64,000 nucleotides of DNA from Paenibacillus polymyxa (GTDB taxonomy: Bacteria > Bacillota > Bacilli > Paenibacillales > Paenibacillaceae), in the NCBI RefSeq assembly GCF_015710975.1, contig NZ_CP049783.1:248001-312000 (forward strand), written 5' to 3'. Shown piece after piece: positions 7,330 through 16,617 of this stretch. The notes beneath the pieces are model-generated. The model did no database searches. It worked only from the letters and a program-made list of their open reading frames with translations, and was not told the DNA's origin. Every line of letters begins with the position of its first letter. Positions within the stretch are counted from its first letter, which is position 1. A program made the position numbers and the translations under genes.

Positions 7330-7388
7330 AAGGTCACACTCCAATAAATTTAATATTCATATATGATAAATTCATCATATATTGGTTT

Positions 7389-7427
7389 TGTAAAAAATCG
7401 TAAAGCACTAGGTTTCCCGAATGTAAA
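7389..7427 (-). promoter_or_regulatory. Candidate Pho box repeats upstream of alkaline phosphatase
   Basis: On the minus strand TTTACA (7422-7427), TTTACG (7399-7404) and TTTACA (7389-7394) lie on one face at spacings of 23 and 10 bases. B. subtilis PhoP binds direct repeats of TT(A/T/C)A(C/T)A spaced about 11 bases. The match is suggestive, in an AT-rich region, and not proof. Confidence 0.35.
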
Positions 7428-7460
7428 AAATTGAAGTGGTCATCTATATTTTATAAAAAA

Positions 7461-7502
7461 AGAAGACATCGACTCCTGATATTCCAAGAGTTGATGTCTT
7501 CT
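7461..7502 (-). terminator. Terminator of the radical SAM gene
   Basis: A 15-base stem AGAAGACATCGACTC / GAGTTGATGTCTTCT (one G-T pair) flanks a 12-base loop, followed on the minus strand by a long T-run. It ends the recQ-radical SAM transcript. Confidence 0.85.
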
Positions 7503-7512
7503 GGTGTTTATA

Positions 7513-9369
7513 TTAAATCGCGGCGATATTTTTGCCGATGGGCATGGTGTAGTATAGCGGTTTTTGCTGTCCGTTTTGCTGATAAACTACAAGCAACAGT
7601 GTGCGGCCTTCGGCTGTTAATGGGCTACCACCACTCAGGATATGATCCAGACTGAACGGCAGGACATCCAGCACAGCGTGCTTTTGCAGTTCCTTTTCAC
7701 CCAGCTTCAAGGAAGCAAAGGCTGGGATCATCTCGCGGTATGGCTGCGGCTGTTGGCTAGCCACATCCATCTCACCCGTGCTTTCCTCGCCCACATCTGC
7801 CACCGCAGGTGACAACAGCGCATCCGGGTGCTGAAGGGCCATTTTCATATAGCTGGACCAATCGTCCTTCTTCAGGGTATGTTCCCACCAGATTTTACGC
7901 GGCTTATATTTATGGTTTAAGAAATAATCAAGCTTCATCAGCCCAAGTACCATTTCCATTCGCTTGGTTCCCCGCGATTCCAAAAAGGACTGGAGACGCG
8001 TAAACAGGTCTTCGAGCTGATGTCCGATTTTTTGCCAGCCCTGTCCTTCCCAGTAGTCTCCAAATTCCTGAAAGAAATCAAAGGCGGACGAGAATTCACG
8101 CTCAATCAGGTAGCTCACCGTATGGTCCATACGATGAGAGTTCCAGTATTTCTCCAATACATCTTCCAAGCGTTTGAGCCTCACAATATCGGCAAAGGAA
8201 AGGACGTCATTGCTCAACATTTCATACGGCGCAACATCCATATAGGTATAGTTATACTTATCGGCGTCAATGCGCAGACCTGTACCACGCAGCATTTTGA
8301 GAAAGCCAAGCTGAAGCTCTTCTGGACCAAGCGCAAAAACGTCATTAAACGTTTTACGGAATGTATTGTAGTCCTCCAATGGCAATCCGGCGATCAGATC
8401 CAGATGCTGGTCGATTTTACCGCTTTGCTTGACCTTTGTAACGGTGCGTGAAAGCTTGGCAAAGTTCTGGCGGCGCTTAACCAGTTCATTGGTGGGATCA
8501 TTCGTTGATTGGACACCGATCTCAAAGCGAAATACCCCCGGTGGTGCATTCTCCGCCAAATAATCCAACACCTCGGGACGCATAATATCTGCCGTAATCT
8601 CAAACTGGAAGACACAGCCACGGTGATTTTCAATCAAAAACTTGAACATTTCCAGTGCATAATCGCGTTTAATATTAAAGGTTCGGTCCACAAATTTAAT
8701 CAATTTAGCCCCATTGTCAATCAGATACAGAATATCCGACTTAGTGCGCTCAATATCGTAATAACGCACCCCGACCTCAATGCTGGACAAACAAAATTGG
8801 CAACTGAACGGACAGCCCCGGCTCGTTTCAAAATAGACAACCCGTTTCCCGAGCTCCGGGATATCCTCTGCAAAACGATATGGAGACGGCAGCTCGTTCA
8901 AGTCCGCTTTAGGGCGACCCGGCATGATAATAACCTCTTCTCCCTTACGGTAAGCCAGTCCATATACAAAATGAAACTTGCGATCTCCTTCCAGTTCCTG
9001 CAGCAGTTGATGGAAGGTTTCCTCTCCCTCACCAACAACAATAAAATCCACATTCGCCAAGCGCTTCATCCAGTGCTCCGTATCGTAAGATACCTCCGGG
9101 CCACCCAAAACAATTTTGACCTCGGGCATAATCTTTTTCAACACATCAATGACTTTAATCGTCTCTTCAATGTTCCAAATATAACAGGAAAAACCGATGA
9201 CATCTGCTCCCCGTTGAAACAGATCAGATACGATGTTCATCACCGGGTCCTTAATTGTATACTCCGCCAGCTCGATATCAAAATCCTTTCCACTGTAGGC
9301 TTTGAGGCATCGGATGGCCAGTGAGGTATGAATATATTTTGCGTTTAACGTTGATAAAATGACTTTCAT
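7513..9369 (-). CDS. B12-binding domain radical SAM protein (DUF4080 type)
   Basis: A 618-residue protein with an N-terminal cobalamin-binding-like domain (about residues 1-150), a radical SAM core with the cluster motif C186-x3-C190-x2-C193 in SRGCPFSCQFC, and a C-terminal DUF4080-type domain. Such proteins reduce SAM with a 4Fe-4S cluster to start radical chemistry; the substrate of this group is unknown. The B12 domain lacks the full DxHxxG signature, so cobalamin binding is uncertain even though a cobalamin operon lies 23 kb away. It starts 50 bases after recQ on the same strand and shares its terminator. Confidence 0.85.
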   Translation of the reverse strand: MKVILSTLNAKYIHTSLAIRCLKAYSGKDFDIELAEYTIKDPVMNIVSDLFQRGADVIGFSCYIWNIEETIKVIDVLKKIMPEVKIVLGGPEVSYDTEHWMKRLANVDFIVVGEGEETFHQLLQELEGDRKFHFVYGLAYRKGEEVIIMPGRPKADLNELPSPYRFAEDIPELGKRVVYFETSRGCPFSCQFCLSSIEVGVRYYDIERTKSDILYLIDNGAKLIKFVDRTFNIKRDYALEMFKFLIENHRGCVFQFEITADIMRPEVLDYLAENAPPGVFRFEIGVQSTNDPTNELVKRRQNFAKLSRTVTKVKQSGKIDQHLDLIAGLPLEDYNTFRKTFNDVFALGPEELQLGFLKMLRGTGLRIDADKYNYTYMDVAPYEMLSNDVLSFADIVRLKRLEDVLEKYWNSHRMDHTVSYLIEREFSSAFDFFQEFGDYWEGQGWQKIGHQLEDLFTRLQSFLESRGTKRMEMVLGLMKLDYFLNHKYKPRKIWWEHTLKKDDWSSYMKMALQHPDALLSPAVADVGEESTGEMDVASQQPQPYREMIPAFASLKLGEKELQKHAVLDVLPFSLDHILSGGSPLTAEGRTLLLVVYQQNGQQKPLYYTMPIGKNIAAI

Positions 9370-9419
9370 AGGTCACAACCTTCTATAAGTTTGCATGGAC
9401 TCTTATATCCTTAGTATAG

Positions 9420-11318
9420 CTATTCAAAATCCTCGTACACATCGTCTGCAAAAATCTCATCCTCGCTCACCATTCCGCCGGTATTCCCCTGATTTTGAAA
9501 GAAATCAAGAAACGGCTTGCCATACTTGCGGAACTTCACTTCACCAACACCCTTGATCCGCAGCATGTCTGCTTCGGATTGCGGACTCGCTACGCTCATC
9601 TCTCGCAGCGTGGCATCATTGAAGATGATATAAGACGGTACATGCTCCTGAGCGGCCAGATCGCGACGGATTAAGCGCAATTGCTCAAACACAGTTTCGT
9701 TGACCGCAGCAGGATAGGTGTCGCGTCCCTTTCGTCCACGTGATCCCGCTCCCCCTGCTAAAGCAGTGGCATGCCGCACCACACGCTGCATGACTTCTCG
9801 CTGACCTCTCAGCACTTCAGCAGCAAGCTGTTGCAAGCGTACGACCGGATACTGCCCCTCGGACAGCATCAGATAGCCTTCCGACACAAGAACATTGATA
9901 ATCTCAGCAATTTCTTTCTCCGTTCGGTTGCCCATCACGCCATAGGTTGGCAGGCTGTCAAAACCATACTGCAGCACTTTTTTGTTACGCGAGCCTTTCA
10001 ACACTGAGGCCACCATGGAAACCCCATACCTCTCCCGCATACGATGAATGCACGAAAAAATCTTTTGCGCATCTATGGTCATATCGACCAGTTCCCGCTC
10101 GTCAGTACATGAACTGCATATGCCGCAGGCTTCATGCTCCTCCGCTTCTCCGAAATACTCCAGCTGTGCTGAACGTAGACAGCGAGTCGTGTAACAATAG
10201 TCAACCATCTGCTGGAGCTTACGGTAGTCGTTGCGCTTGCGGTCTTCATCCTGTGGATTTTGCTCAATCAGGAACTTCTGGGTCACAATATCTTGCGGTC
10301 CGAACAGCAAAATACATTGACTCGGGTCGCCATCACGTCCTGCGCGTCCCGCTTCTTGTACGTACGCCTCCATATTTTTAGGCATATTGTAATGAATGAC
10401 ATAGCGTACGTTTGATTTATCTATCCCCATACCGAAGGCATTGGTTGCGACAATGACACGGATATCGTCGTACAGAAACCCTTCCTGGCTATCTGCACGT
10501 TCCTGATCTGTCATTCCTGCATGATAACGTCCGGCTGCCATGCCAGCGTCGCGCAGGCGTTGATATAAATCATCCACGTCCTTACGTGTCGCCGCATAAA
10601 TAATGCCCGATTCACCCTCATGTTCACGGGCATAATTCAGTAAAAAGCTGCGTTTGTCCTCCCCTCGCAGCACACTGAACGCCAAATTCGGCCTCCCAAG
10701 CCCCGTAACGAACGTTTCCGGTGAGCGCAAACGAAGCAGGCGTACGATGTCATCCATAACCTGTGGTGTAGCCGTCGCCGTAAACGCAGCTACGATTGGA
10801 CGTTCATATAGCCCGTCCACGAATGGAGCCACAGCCAGATAGCTGGTACGAAAATCATGACCCCACTGGGATACGCAGTGAGCCTCATCTACCGCAACGC
10901 AGGAAATCGGTAACTGAGCCATCTCATCACGGAACCAATCCAGTTCCAGTCGTTCAGGGGCGACATACAGCAACTTCAAATCTCCGTTCCGTGCGGCGCG
11001 TATACGGTCATTGACTTCTCGACCGCTCAACGTGCTATTAATGTAGGCAGCTGCAATCCCCATCGTGGTCAGCGCATCCACCTGGTCTTTCATTAACGAG
11101 ATCAGTGGTGACACAACAATGGTCAGCCCCTCATGCAACAACGCGGGAATCTGGTAGCATATCGATTTTCCGCCACCTGTCGGCATGATGCCCAGCGTAT
11201 CGTTGCCTTCCAGCATACTGGCCACAATTTTCTTTTGTCCCTCCCGGAAATCGGGATAGCCATAAAATTTTTGCAGCAAGTCCTGCGCCCGTTCCAATGT
11301 TGGTGCTTGTACACTCAT
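9420..11318 (-). CDS. recQ: ATP-dependent DNA helicase RecQ
   Basis: A superfamily 2 DNA helicase that unwinds DNA 3' to 5' during recombinational repair. In order: helicase motif 0 (YGYPDFREGQ), Walker A (GIMPTGGGKS), motif II VDEAHCVSQWGHDFR (DEAH), motif VI QEAGRAGRDG, a RecQ zinc-binding domain with four Cys (TRCLRSAQLEYFGE... then EACGICSSC), a winged-helix RQC domain and a C-terminal HRDC domain (last 90 residues or so). Its 632 residues suit a full-length RecQ. ATG 11318 (MSVQAP) is chosen for GAGGAG 10 bases upstream; the frame opens 29 codons earlier. Confidence 0.95.
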   Translation of the reverse strand: MSVQAPTLERAQDLLQKFYGYPDFREGQKKIVASMLEGNDTLGIMPTGGGKSICYQIPALLHEGLTIVVSPLISLMKDQVDALTTMGIAAAYINSTLSGREVNDRIRAARNGDLKLLYVAPERLELDWFRDEMAQLPISCVAVDEAHCVSQWGHDFRTSYLAVAPFVDGLYERPIVAAFTATATPQVMDDIVRLLRLRSPETFVTGLGRPNLAFSVLRGEDKRSFLLNYAREHEGESGIIYAATRKDVDDLYQRLRDAGMAAGRYHAGMTDQERADSQEGFLYDDIRVIVATNAFGMGIDKSNVRYVIHYNMPKNMEAYVQEAGRAGRDGDPSQCILLFGPQDIVTQKFLIEQNPQDEDRKRNDYRKLQQMVDYCYTTRCLRSAQLEYFGEAEEHEACGICSSCTDERELVDMTIDAQKIFSCIHRMRERYGVSMVASVLKGSRNKKVLQYGFDSLPTYGVMGNRTEKEIAEIINVLVSEGYLMLSEGQYPVVRLQQLAAEVLRGQREVMQRVVRHATALAGGAGSRGRKGRDTYPAAVNETVFEQLRLIRRDLAAQEHVPSYIIFNDATLREMSVASPQSEADMLRIKGVGEVKFRKYGKPFLDFFQNQGNTGGMVSEDEIFADDVYEDFE

Positions 11319-11541
11319 AGTTTCAAAACTCCTCATATTTCTAGCGTCCTCGACGCATATCGGCTTTTCTTTCGTTACCTTATAGTTTACCGGGGTTAAG
11401 GGCAATGTTCAACCGCTGGAAGTCTGTCCATCGGGTTTTAGTCTCTTATGGCATTCGCTGTTTTCTCATGATATAGTGAACACGGTGCCGCAAATGGTCC
11501 ACAATATGAAGAGATACGGCTCCAAGAAGGAGAAAGAACCC

Positions 11542-12555
11542 ATGAATAATCGGAAACCTCAAAGGAAAAATCATACAAAATCAACTTCAAACACAAGCCA
11601 CTCCAGACGCAATCACAAACCCGCCGGAAAATCTGGCTCCTATAGACCGGAAGCTCAACGAAAAACCCATACTTTGGATAAATCCCCTGCCAAAACATAC
11701 ATCGTTCAGGAACCTGCAGAGCTATTGAGCTTTTTAGTTGAGCATGTGACTGGCATGGGTCGTAATTCCATTAAATCGGCATTGGCGCGTGGGCAAGTTT
11801 CCGTCAACGGTACTCCTCGTACTGTGCATAATTTTCCGCTGGAGCAAGGACAGACTGTCGCGCTCTCCAAGGAAAAGGTAGCTCCTGTGGTGCCGCTAAC
11901 CGGGCTGCGTATTTTGCATGAGGACGAAGCTATTATCGTTATTCATAAAGATGCTGGGCTACTTTCTGTCGCTTCTGCGCAGGAACAGGAAGTCACAGCC
12001 TATCGCCAGCTTACAGCCCACGTACGACGCGAGCATCCGTACAACCGTATTTTTGTACTGCATCGTTTGGATCGTGATACATCAGGAGTGATGATGTTTG
12101 CGAAAAGCGAAGCCATACAGCAGGAAATGCAACAAGCGTGGAAGGAAGTTGTGTATGAACGAACATACATTGCTCTCGTAGAAGGGCAGGTTAAAAAAGA
12201 CGCGGGCACAATCACCTCATGGCTGAAAGAAAGCAAGACGCTGAAAATGTACTCCAGTCCTTATCCGAATGACGGCCAGCATGCAATCACTCACTACAAG
12301 CGGCTTCAGGCCAATCGGCATTTTTCTTTGCTGGAAGTACGTTTAGAGACCGGACGCAAAAATCAAATTCGCGTGCATATGGAGGATATCGGTCATCCGA
12401 TTGTTGGAGATAAAAAATACGGTTCCAAGAGCAAGTCGATTGGGCGCCTTGGTCTGCATGCACAGGTATTGTCGTTTATTCATCCCGTCACCGGAGTATT
12501 GCTGCGTTTTGAATCCGACATTCCTAAAAGCTTTTTGAATCCGTTTCGGGAGTAG
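11542..12555 (+). CDS. RluA family pseudouridine synthase
   Basis: Converts uridine to pseudouridine in rRNA or tRNA. An S4 RNA-binding domain (LLSFLVEHVTGMGRNSIKSALARGQVSVNG region) precedes the RluA catalytic domain with the signature HRLDRDTSGVMMFAKS, whose Asp is the nucleophile. The first 60 or so residues are a Lys/Arg/Ser/Asn-rich, probably disordered, basic tail. ATG 11542 has AAGGAG 9 bases upstream; the frame is open for 22 more codons. The gene stands alone and is followed by a strong bidirectional terminator. The exact RNA target cannot be read from the sequence. Confidence 0.9.
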   Translation: MNNRKPQRKNHTKSTSNTSHSRRNHKPAGKSGSYRPEAQRKTHTLDKSPAKTYIVQEPAELLSFLVEHVTGMGRNSIKSALARGQVSVNGTPRTVHNFPLEQGQTVALSKEKVAPVVPLTGLRILHEDEAIIVIHKDAGLLSVASAQEQEVTAYRQLTAHVRREHPYNRIFVLHRLDRDTSGVMMFAKSEAIQQEMQQAWKEVVYERTYIALVEGQVKKDAGTITSWLKESKTLKMYSSPYPNDGQHAITHYKRLQANRHFSLLEVRLETGRKNQIRVHMEDIGHPIVGDKKYGSKSKSIGRLGLHAQVLSFIHPVTGVLLRFESDIPKSFLNPFRE

Positions 12556-12604
12556 ACTGGAGCAAAGCACACGAAGAAGAGTGTAAAAATACAAAGAGAA
12601 ATTA

Positions 12605-12633
12605 GGGGGCTGTAAAAAAACAGCCCCTTTTTT
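12605..12633. terminator. Bidirectional terminator between converging genes
   Basis: GGGGCTGT, an A-rich loop, then ACAGCCCC followed by TTTTTT. It lies between the pseudouridine synthase gene (plus) and the orphan at 12639 (minus). Confidence 0.9.
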
Positions 12634-12638
12634 GTTGG

Positions 12639-13487
12639 TTAAGCGGTATGCCTCCGAACACCATCAGCCATTTTCATCAACTCATCCCATATGTATATGG
12701 GTGAATTACACACTGGACATTCTACCCAACCGTTTAAGTAAGGTAACTGGGCAAGAAGTAATTTCTCATCTATTTTTTGAGCATATTCGTATAGCCACTG
12801 TATATCGGCACCTCTATGGTCCAATGAACGGGGGCGAATCGGATAGGGGATTAGATTGCCTGAACTGACAGGGTCTTTATCATAGATAACGAGAGTGTCA
12901 CCCTGTTCATCAGGCCAAATATAGAGCGGGGTACCGCAATGGGGACAATCCAGCATATATTCGTCACCTGTATCAAAAGTTTGTAGCATATAGGCTACGC
13001 AATGATCCCCCTCAAAGGCGGCAGCCGCAGCGAGAACATAGCGCTTGCCGACATCTTCTTCGTGTTCTTTCGCATAGAGCACCATTTCTTCCGTCAATTC
13101 TGCAAGGCGAACGATGGCACTTCGATATTGCGTATAAATATATTCTGCCAGGCTAGAATCCACTTCCACCTGATCCCTTGCAAATTCCAACGGGATTTTG
13201 GTATGTAAGGGATTATTATTTTTCGCTTCAAATATTCCACAAATGGTATATATATCTGCCCGAATCTCTATATCAGAACTTTTTAGCGCAATGTCTACTA
13301 GGTAAGGTACAGCAGCAAAAGTACAAGTATACAACGTATTTTGGTGATACAATTCCTCCCAATACAAGGTGTCAGCCATTTCGCCATCATATCCGGCTTG
13401 GAGCTGTTTTAACATTTCTGGAACGTATTGAGAAGAACCGTAGGGGCCTTGGAGCAGAGTCCAGGCCGGATCGGACAAAGCCAGCAT
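12639..13487 (-). CDS. Hypothetical protein with two related CxxC zinc-type motifs
   Basis: I do not recognise this 282-residue protein. The N-terminal two-thirds is helical (TLYWEELYHQNTLYTCTFAAVPYLVDIAL and EYIYTQYRSAIVRLAEL), perhaps HEAT-like. The C-terminal third carries two similar motifs about 85 residues apart: LDCPHCGTPLYIWPDE and VECPVCNSPIYIWDE. Four Cys in two CPxC pairs could form one zinc ribbon or two half sites. There is no signal peptide. The ATG has an AAGGAG-like site (AAGGAGTATAAAG) upstream. The gene is alone, between two converging or diverging neighbours. Confidence 0.7.
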   Translation of the reverse strand: MLALSDPAWTLLQGPYGSSQYVPEMLKQLQAGYDGEMADTLYWEELYHQNTLYTCTFAAVPYLVDIALKSSDIEIRADIYTICGIFEAKNNNPLHTKIPLEFARDQVEVDSSLAEYIYTQYRSAIVRLAELTEEMVLYAKEHEEDVGKRYVLAAAAAFEGDHCVAYMLQTFDTGDEYMLDCPHCGTPLYIWPDEQGDTLVIYDKDPVSSGNLIPYPIRPRSLDHRGADIQWLYEYAQKIDEKLLLAQLPYLNGWVECPVCNSPIYIWDELMKMADGVRRHTA

Positions 13488-13904
13488 CTTTATACTCCTT
13501 CCACCGTTTTTCTTACAGTCATGAGATAGGTTTATAAAATGAGTTTGCGATCAAAATTCATTTTAACTTCATAATTCTTAGCTTGTTACGTTTATTTCAT
13601 TATACGCATAACAGTGGCTGAAGTTGCTTTTCTCATTTTATGCAATGTACAAAATCACTATTTTTCAGGGCCTATAATCATATTCGGTTAAGCTTTCAGC
13701 ATTATGAAGGTAACATACATTAAATTCATGAATTACGAACCTAGATCTTTTGTTGTACTACGAACCTTCTGCCAATTCCGTTCCCTTCCTGTATACATAT
13801 ATACATAGTCCACATTATAAGCTCTGTTACTTAAAAATTGCTGAGTAAGAAATAAAGTATATTAACGTTTAATTCCCATACATGTAAAATCGAGAGGATC
13901 TCAA
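13488..13904. other. AT-rich intergenic region upstream of speD
   Basis: About 417 bases of AT-rich sequence between the divergent orphan and the speD leader ORF. It should hold both promoters, but I see no convincing -35/-10 pair; TATATT near 13858 is a possible -10 for speD. No RNA gene, no repeat and no ORF of note was seen. Confidence 0.5.
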
Positions 13905-14057
13905 GTGAATCTGGCTGTTTTTAATGATACCAAATGGGTAAAACATACATGTTCAAGTCTTTATTTTATCCGCTACAAAGCTGATTTTATGAATCGGTAT
14001 ATGAAAAGGCGTGTTGGGAATATTATGTATGAATACTGCGACTATAAGGGGAAATAG
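13905..14057 (+). CDS. Candidate 50-residue leader ORF upstream of speD
   Basis: A GTG-start ORF with GAGAGG 7 bases upstream. It encodes 50 residues, starting MNLAVFNDTKWVKHTC and ending EYCDYKGK, with three Tyr and several basic residues. It stops 3 bases before the speD ATG, and the speD ribosome binding site (AAGGGG) is inside its last codons. This geometry suggests translational coupling or a regulatory upstream ORF. I do not recognise the protein, and composition alone does not prove it is coding. Confidence 0.4.
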   Translation: MNLAVFNDTKWVKHTCSSLYFIRYKADFMNRYMKRRVGNIMYEYCDYKGK

Positions 14058-14060
14058 CCT

Positions 14061-14867
14061 ATGACCATAACACCGGAACAGCGGATTACCCTGCACGGAT
14101 TTAACAATTTGACCAAATCATTGAGCTTTAATATGTACGATATTTGTTACACCAAAACCAAAGAAGAACGCGAGGCCTATATTGAATATATTGATGAACA
14201 ATATAACTCGGATCGACTGACAGCTATTTTAAAAAATGTATCCGATATTATCGGCGCCCATGTACTCAATGTTGCTCAGCAGGATTATGTCCCTCAAGGA
14301 GCGAGCGTGACAGTGCTTATATCAGAAGGGCCGATTGTGGAGGTACCGAATGATTCGTATGCAGAATCACCAGGTCCCCTACCTGAGTCTGTCGTGATAC
14401 AGCTGGATAAAAGTCATATTACGGTTCACACCTACCCTGAATATCATCCAGACGAGGGGATCAGTACGTTTCGTGCAGATATTGATGTTTCTACCTGTGG
14501 GGAAATCTCCCCGCTCAAGGCACTTCACTATCTGACTCATTCTTTTGACACTGACATTATGACGATTGATTACCGGGTACGCGGCTTTACACGTGATACG
14601 AATGGTCATAAGCTTTTTATCGACCACGACATTGCCTCGATTCAAAACTATATTCCCGACGAAGTGCGCAATCAGTATGACATGATCGACGTAAACGTGT
14701 ATCAGGAAAATATTTTCCATACCAAATGCAAGCTAAAACAATTTGATCTGGACAACTACCTGTTCGGCTACACAAAAGAAAGTCTGAGTGAAAAAGAGCA
14801 ACAAAATATATCAACACGACTCAAAATCGAAATGGACGAAATTTACTACGGCAAAAATATGACGTAA
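14061..14867 (+). CDS. speD: S-adenosylmethionine decarboxylase proenzyme, long (E. coli) type
   Basis: Makes decarboxylated SAM, the aminopropyl donor for spermidine. The proenzyme cuts itself, and the new N-terminal Ser becomes the pyruvoyl cofactor: the site is K117-S118 in [17 protein letters not shown]. The catalytic Cys is C146 in [15 protein letters not shown]. The 268 residues match the long E. coli class and not the short B. subtilis SpeD of about 126. The start is ATG 14061 with AAGGGG upstream. No spermidine synthase gene is in the window. A 50-codon ORF ends just ahead of it. Confidence 0.95.
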   Translation: MTITPEQRITLHGFNNLTKSLSFNMYDICYTKTKEEREAYIEYIDEQYNSDRLTAILKNVSDIIGAHVLNVAQQDYVPQGASVTVLISEGPIVEVPNDSYAESPGPLPESVVIQLDKSHITVHTYPEYHPDEGISTFRADIDVSTCGEISPLKALHYLTHSFDTDIMTIDYRVRGFTRDTNGHKLFIDHDIASIQNYIPDEVRNQYDMIDVNVYQENIFHTKCKLKQFDLDNYLFGYTKESLSEKEQQNISTRLKIEMDEIYYGKNMT

Positions 14868-14894
14868 ACCAAAAATGGATCATTTCGTTATACA

Positions 14895-14941
14895 AAGGAC
14901 GATTGCTTAGACTGGAATTCAGCCGGGCTTTCGTCTTTTTT
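14895..14941 (+). terminator. Terminator of speD
   Basis: AGGACGA (14896-14902) pairs with TCGTCTT (14931-14937), with CTGGAATTCAG as an inner palindrome, followed by a T-run. It is a fair rho-independent terminator. Confidence 0.6.
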
Positions 14942-15116
14942 GGATACAAGATCATATATATTACTCAGCTTGATCTGTACAAGTGGAAGAATGTTCACTA
15001 TGATAGGGGAAGAAACCACTAATTTAAACTATCAGCCTAGATCTTAGACTTGCTCCCGATTGTAAGCGCAATCAATTGATCACTATTTTGTTTTAAAAGA
15101 CAAAGGAGGAATTTGC

Positions 15117-16535
15117 ATGCAAGGCGGTATTGGCGGTAAAAATATTATTTTACGACTGGAAATTTCCACCGAGCACATCCAGTTTGGTCAATTGATTACG
15201 TTGGTAAACGAACATGGCGGAGATGTCATCGCCATTGACGTCATCCGCACCTCTGAGAAGGCCACTGTGAGAGATATTACAGTCACCATTGCTGATCCAG
15301 CAGAAATCGACCGAATGATCGCCCGGATTAAAAAAGCACAAGGTGTAAAGGTACTGTCCATCTCTGATCGCACCTTCCTCTTACATCTCGGGGGCAAGAT
15401 TGAAATGCAGCCCAAGGTCCCAATTCAAAACCGCGACGACTTATCCCGGGTATACACTCCTGATGTGGCGCGCGTATGCATGGCAATTCATGAGGAGCAG
15501 GACAAGGCTTTCCGATTAACAATTAAGCGTAACACCGTCGCTGTCGTCTCTGACGGAAGCGCTGTCCTCGGACTCGGCAACATCGGCCCGTATGCAGCCA
15601 TGCCGGTTATGGAAGGCAAAGCCATGCTGTTCAAGCAGCTTGGGTCCGTCGATGCCTTCCCAATCTGCCTGGATACGCAGGACACGGAAGAAATCATTAA
15701 GGCTATTAAGCAACTGGCCCCAGCCTTTGGCGGTATTAATCTGGAGGATATTTCATCGCCACGATGCTTTGAAATTGAACAGCGATTACGTGACGAGCTG
15801 GACATCCCTGTTTTTCATGACGATCAGCATGGCACAGCTGTTGTTTTGTACGCAGGGCTGATTAATGCGCTCAAGGTGGTCGGCAAAGCTCTGTCTGACG
15901 TCAAAATTGTCGTCTGCGGTATCGGGGCTGCAGGTGTCGCCTGTACCAAAATTTTGCTATCTGCAGGGGCAGTGAACATTATTGGTGTAGACCGTCACGG
16001 TGCGCTTACAGCTGATGAAACCTATGAGCACCCGATGTGGAACTGGTATGCGCAGCATACCAACCCTGAGCGGCTGTCCGGCACGCTATCTGAGGTTCTG
16101 AAGGACGCAGATGTGTTTATCGGTCTGTCGGCAGGCGGAATATTGCAACGAGAAGACGTGAAGCGTATGAAGGAAGCTCCTGTCCTGTTCACCATGGCTA
16201 ACCCGGTTCCGGAAATTAACCCAGAGGATGTCGAGGATATTGCAGGAGTCATCGCCACTGGGCGTTCGGACTATCCTAACCAGATTAACAACGTGCTTTG
16301 CTTCCCCGGCATATTCCGAGCAGCACTGGACTGCCGCGCCCGTGAAATTAATGAAGAAATGAAGCTGGCGGCCGCAGAGGCCATCGCAAGCACAATCCGT
16401 CCCGATGAATTAAACAAGCTATATATTATCCCGGGTGTTTTTAACGAAGGCGCTGTACAGCAGGTGCGTAAAAAGGTGATTCAAGCCGCGATTGCGAGTG
16501 GTACGGCCAGAAGAGTACCTAGAGATTTCAGATAA
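15117..16535 (+). CDS. NAD(P)-dependent malic enzyme with N-terminal ACT domain
   Basis: Oxidatively decarboxylates malate to pyruvate. An ACT regulatory domain fills residues about 9-80, then the malic enzyme N-terminal domain (RVYTPDVARVCMAIHE, then NTVAVVSDGSAVLGLGNIG) and the metal site (FGGINLEDISSPRCFEIE, then FHDDQHGTA). The dinucleotide-binding motif GIGAAGVAC follows at about residue 270. The ACT fusion is found in many Bacillales malic enzymes. ATG 15117 has AAAGGAGG upstream. The gene is monocistronic and ended by the hairpin at 16540-16576. NAD versus NADP preference cannot be fixed by eye. Confidence 0.92.
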   Translation: MQGGIGGKNIILRLEISTEHIQFGQLITLVNEHGGDVIAIDVIRTSEKATVRDITVTIADPAEIDRMIARIKKAQGVKVLSISDRTFLLHLGGKIEMQPKVPIQNRDDLSRVYTPDVARVCMAIHEEQDKAFRLTIKRNTVAVVSDGSAVLGLGNIGPYAAMPVMEGKAMLFKQLGSVDAFPICLDTQDTEEIIKAIKQLAPAFGGINLEDISSPRCFEIEQRLRDELDIPVFHDDQHGTAVVLYAGLINALKVVGKALSDVKIVVCGIGAAGVACTKILLSAGAVNIIGVDRHGALTADETYEHPMWNWYAQHTNPERLSGTLSEVLKDADVFIGLSAGGILQREDVKRMKEAPVLFTMANPVPEINPEDVEDIAGVIATGRSDYPNQINNVLCFPGIFRAALDCRAREINEEMKLAAAEAIASTIRPDELNKLYIIPGVFNEGAVQQVRKKVIQAAIASGTARRVPRDFR

Positions 16536-16539
16536 AAGA

Positions 16540-16576
16540 AAAGGATTGCTCCCGTAAAATGGGTGCAATCCTTTTG
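16540..16576. terminator. Bidirectional terminator
   Basis: AAAGGATTGC (16540-16549) pairs with GCAATCCTTT (16565-16574), extended by CCC/GGG; T-rich on the plus side. It separates the converging malic enzyme and kinase genes. Confidence 0.85.
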
Positions 16577-16617
16577 TATAGAAGGCTAGGTCTGTATTTC
16601 GATACTCTTCACAGCAG

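Noticed and set aside
8509..9324. Long plus-strand ORF opposite the radical SAM gene
   Set aside because: It lies entirely within the coding region of a clearly conserved protein on the other strand and shows no domain or ribosome binding site.
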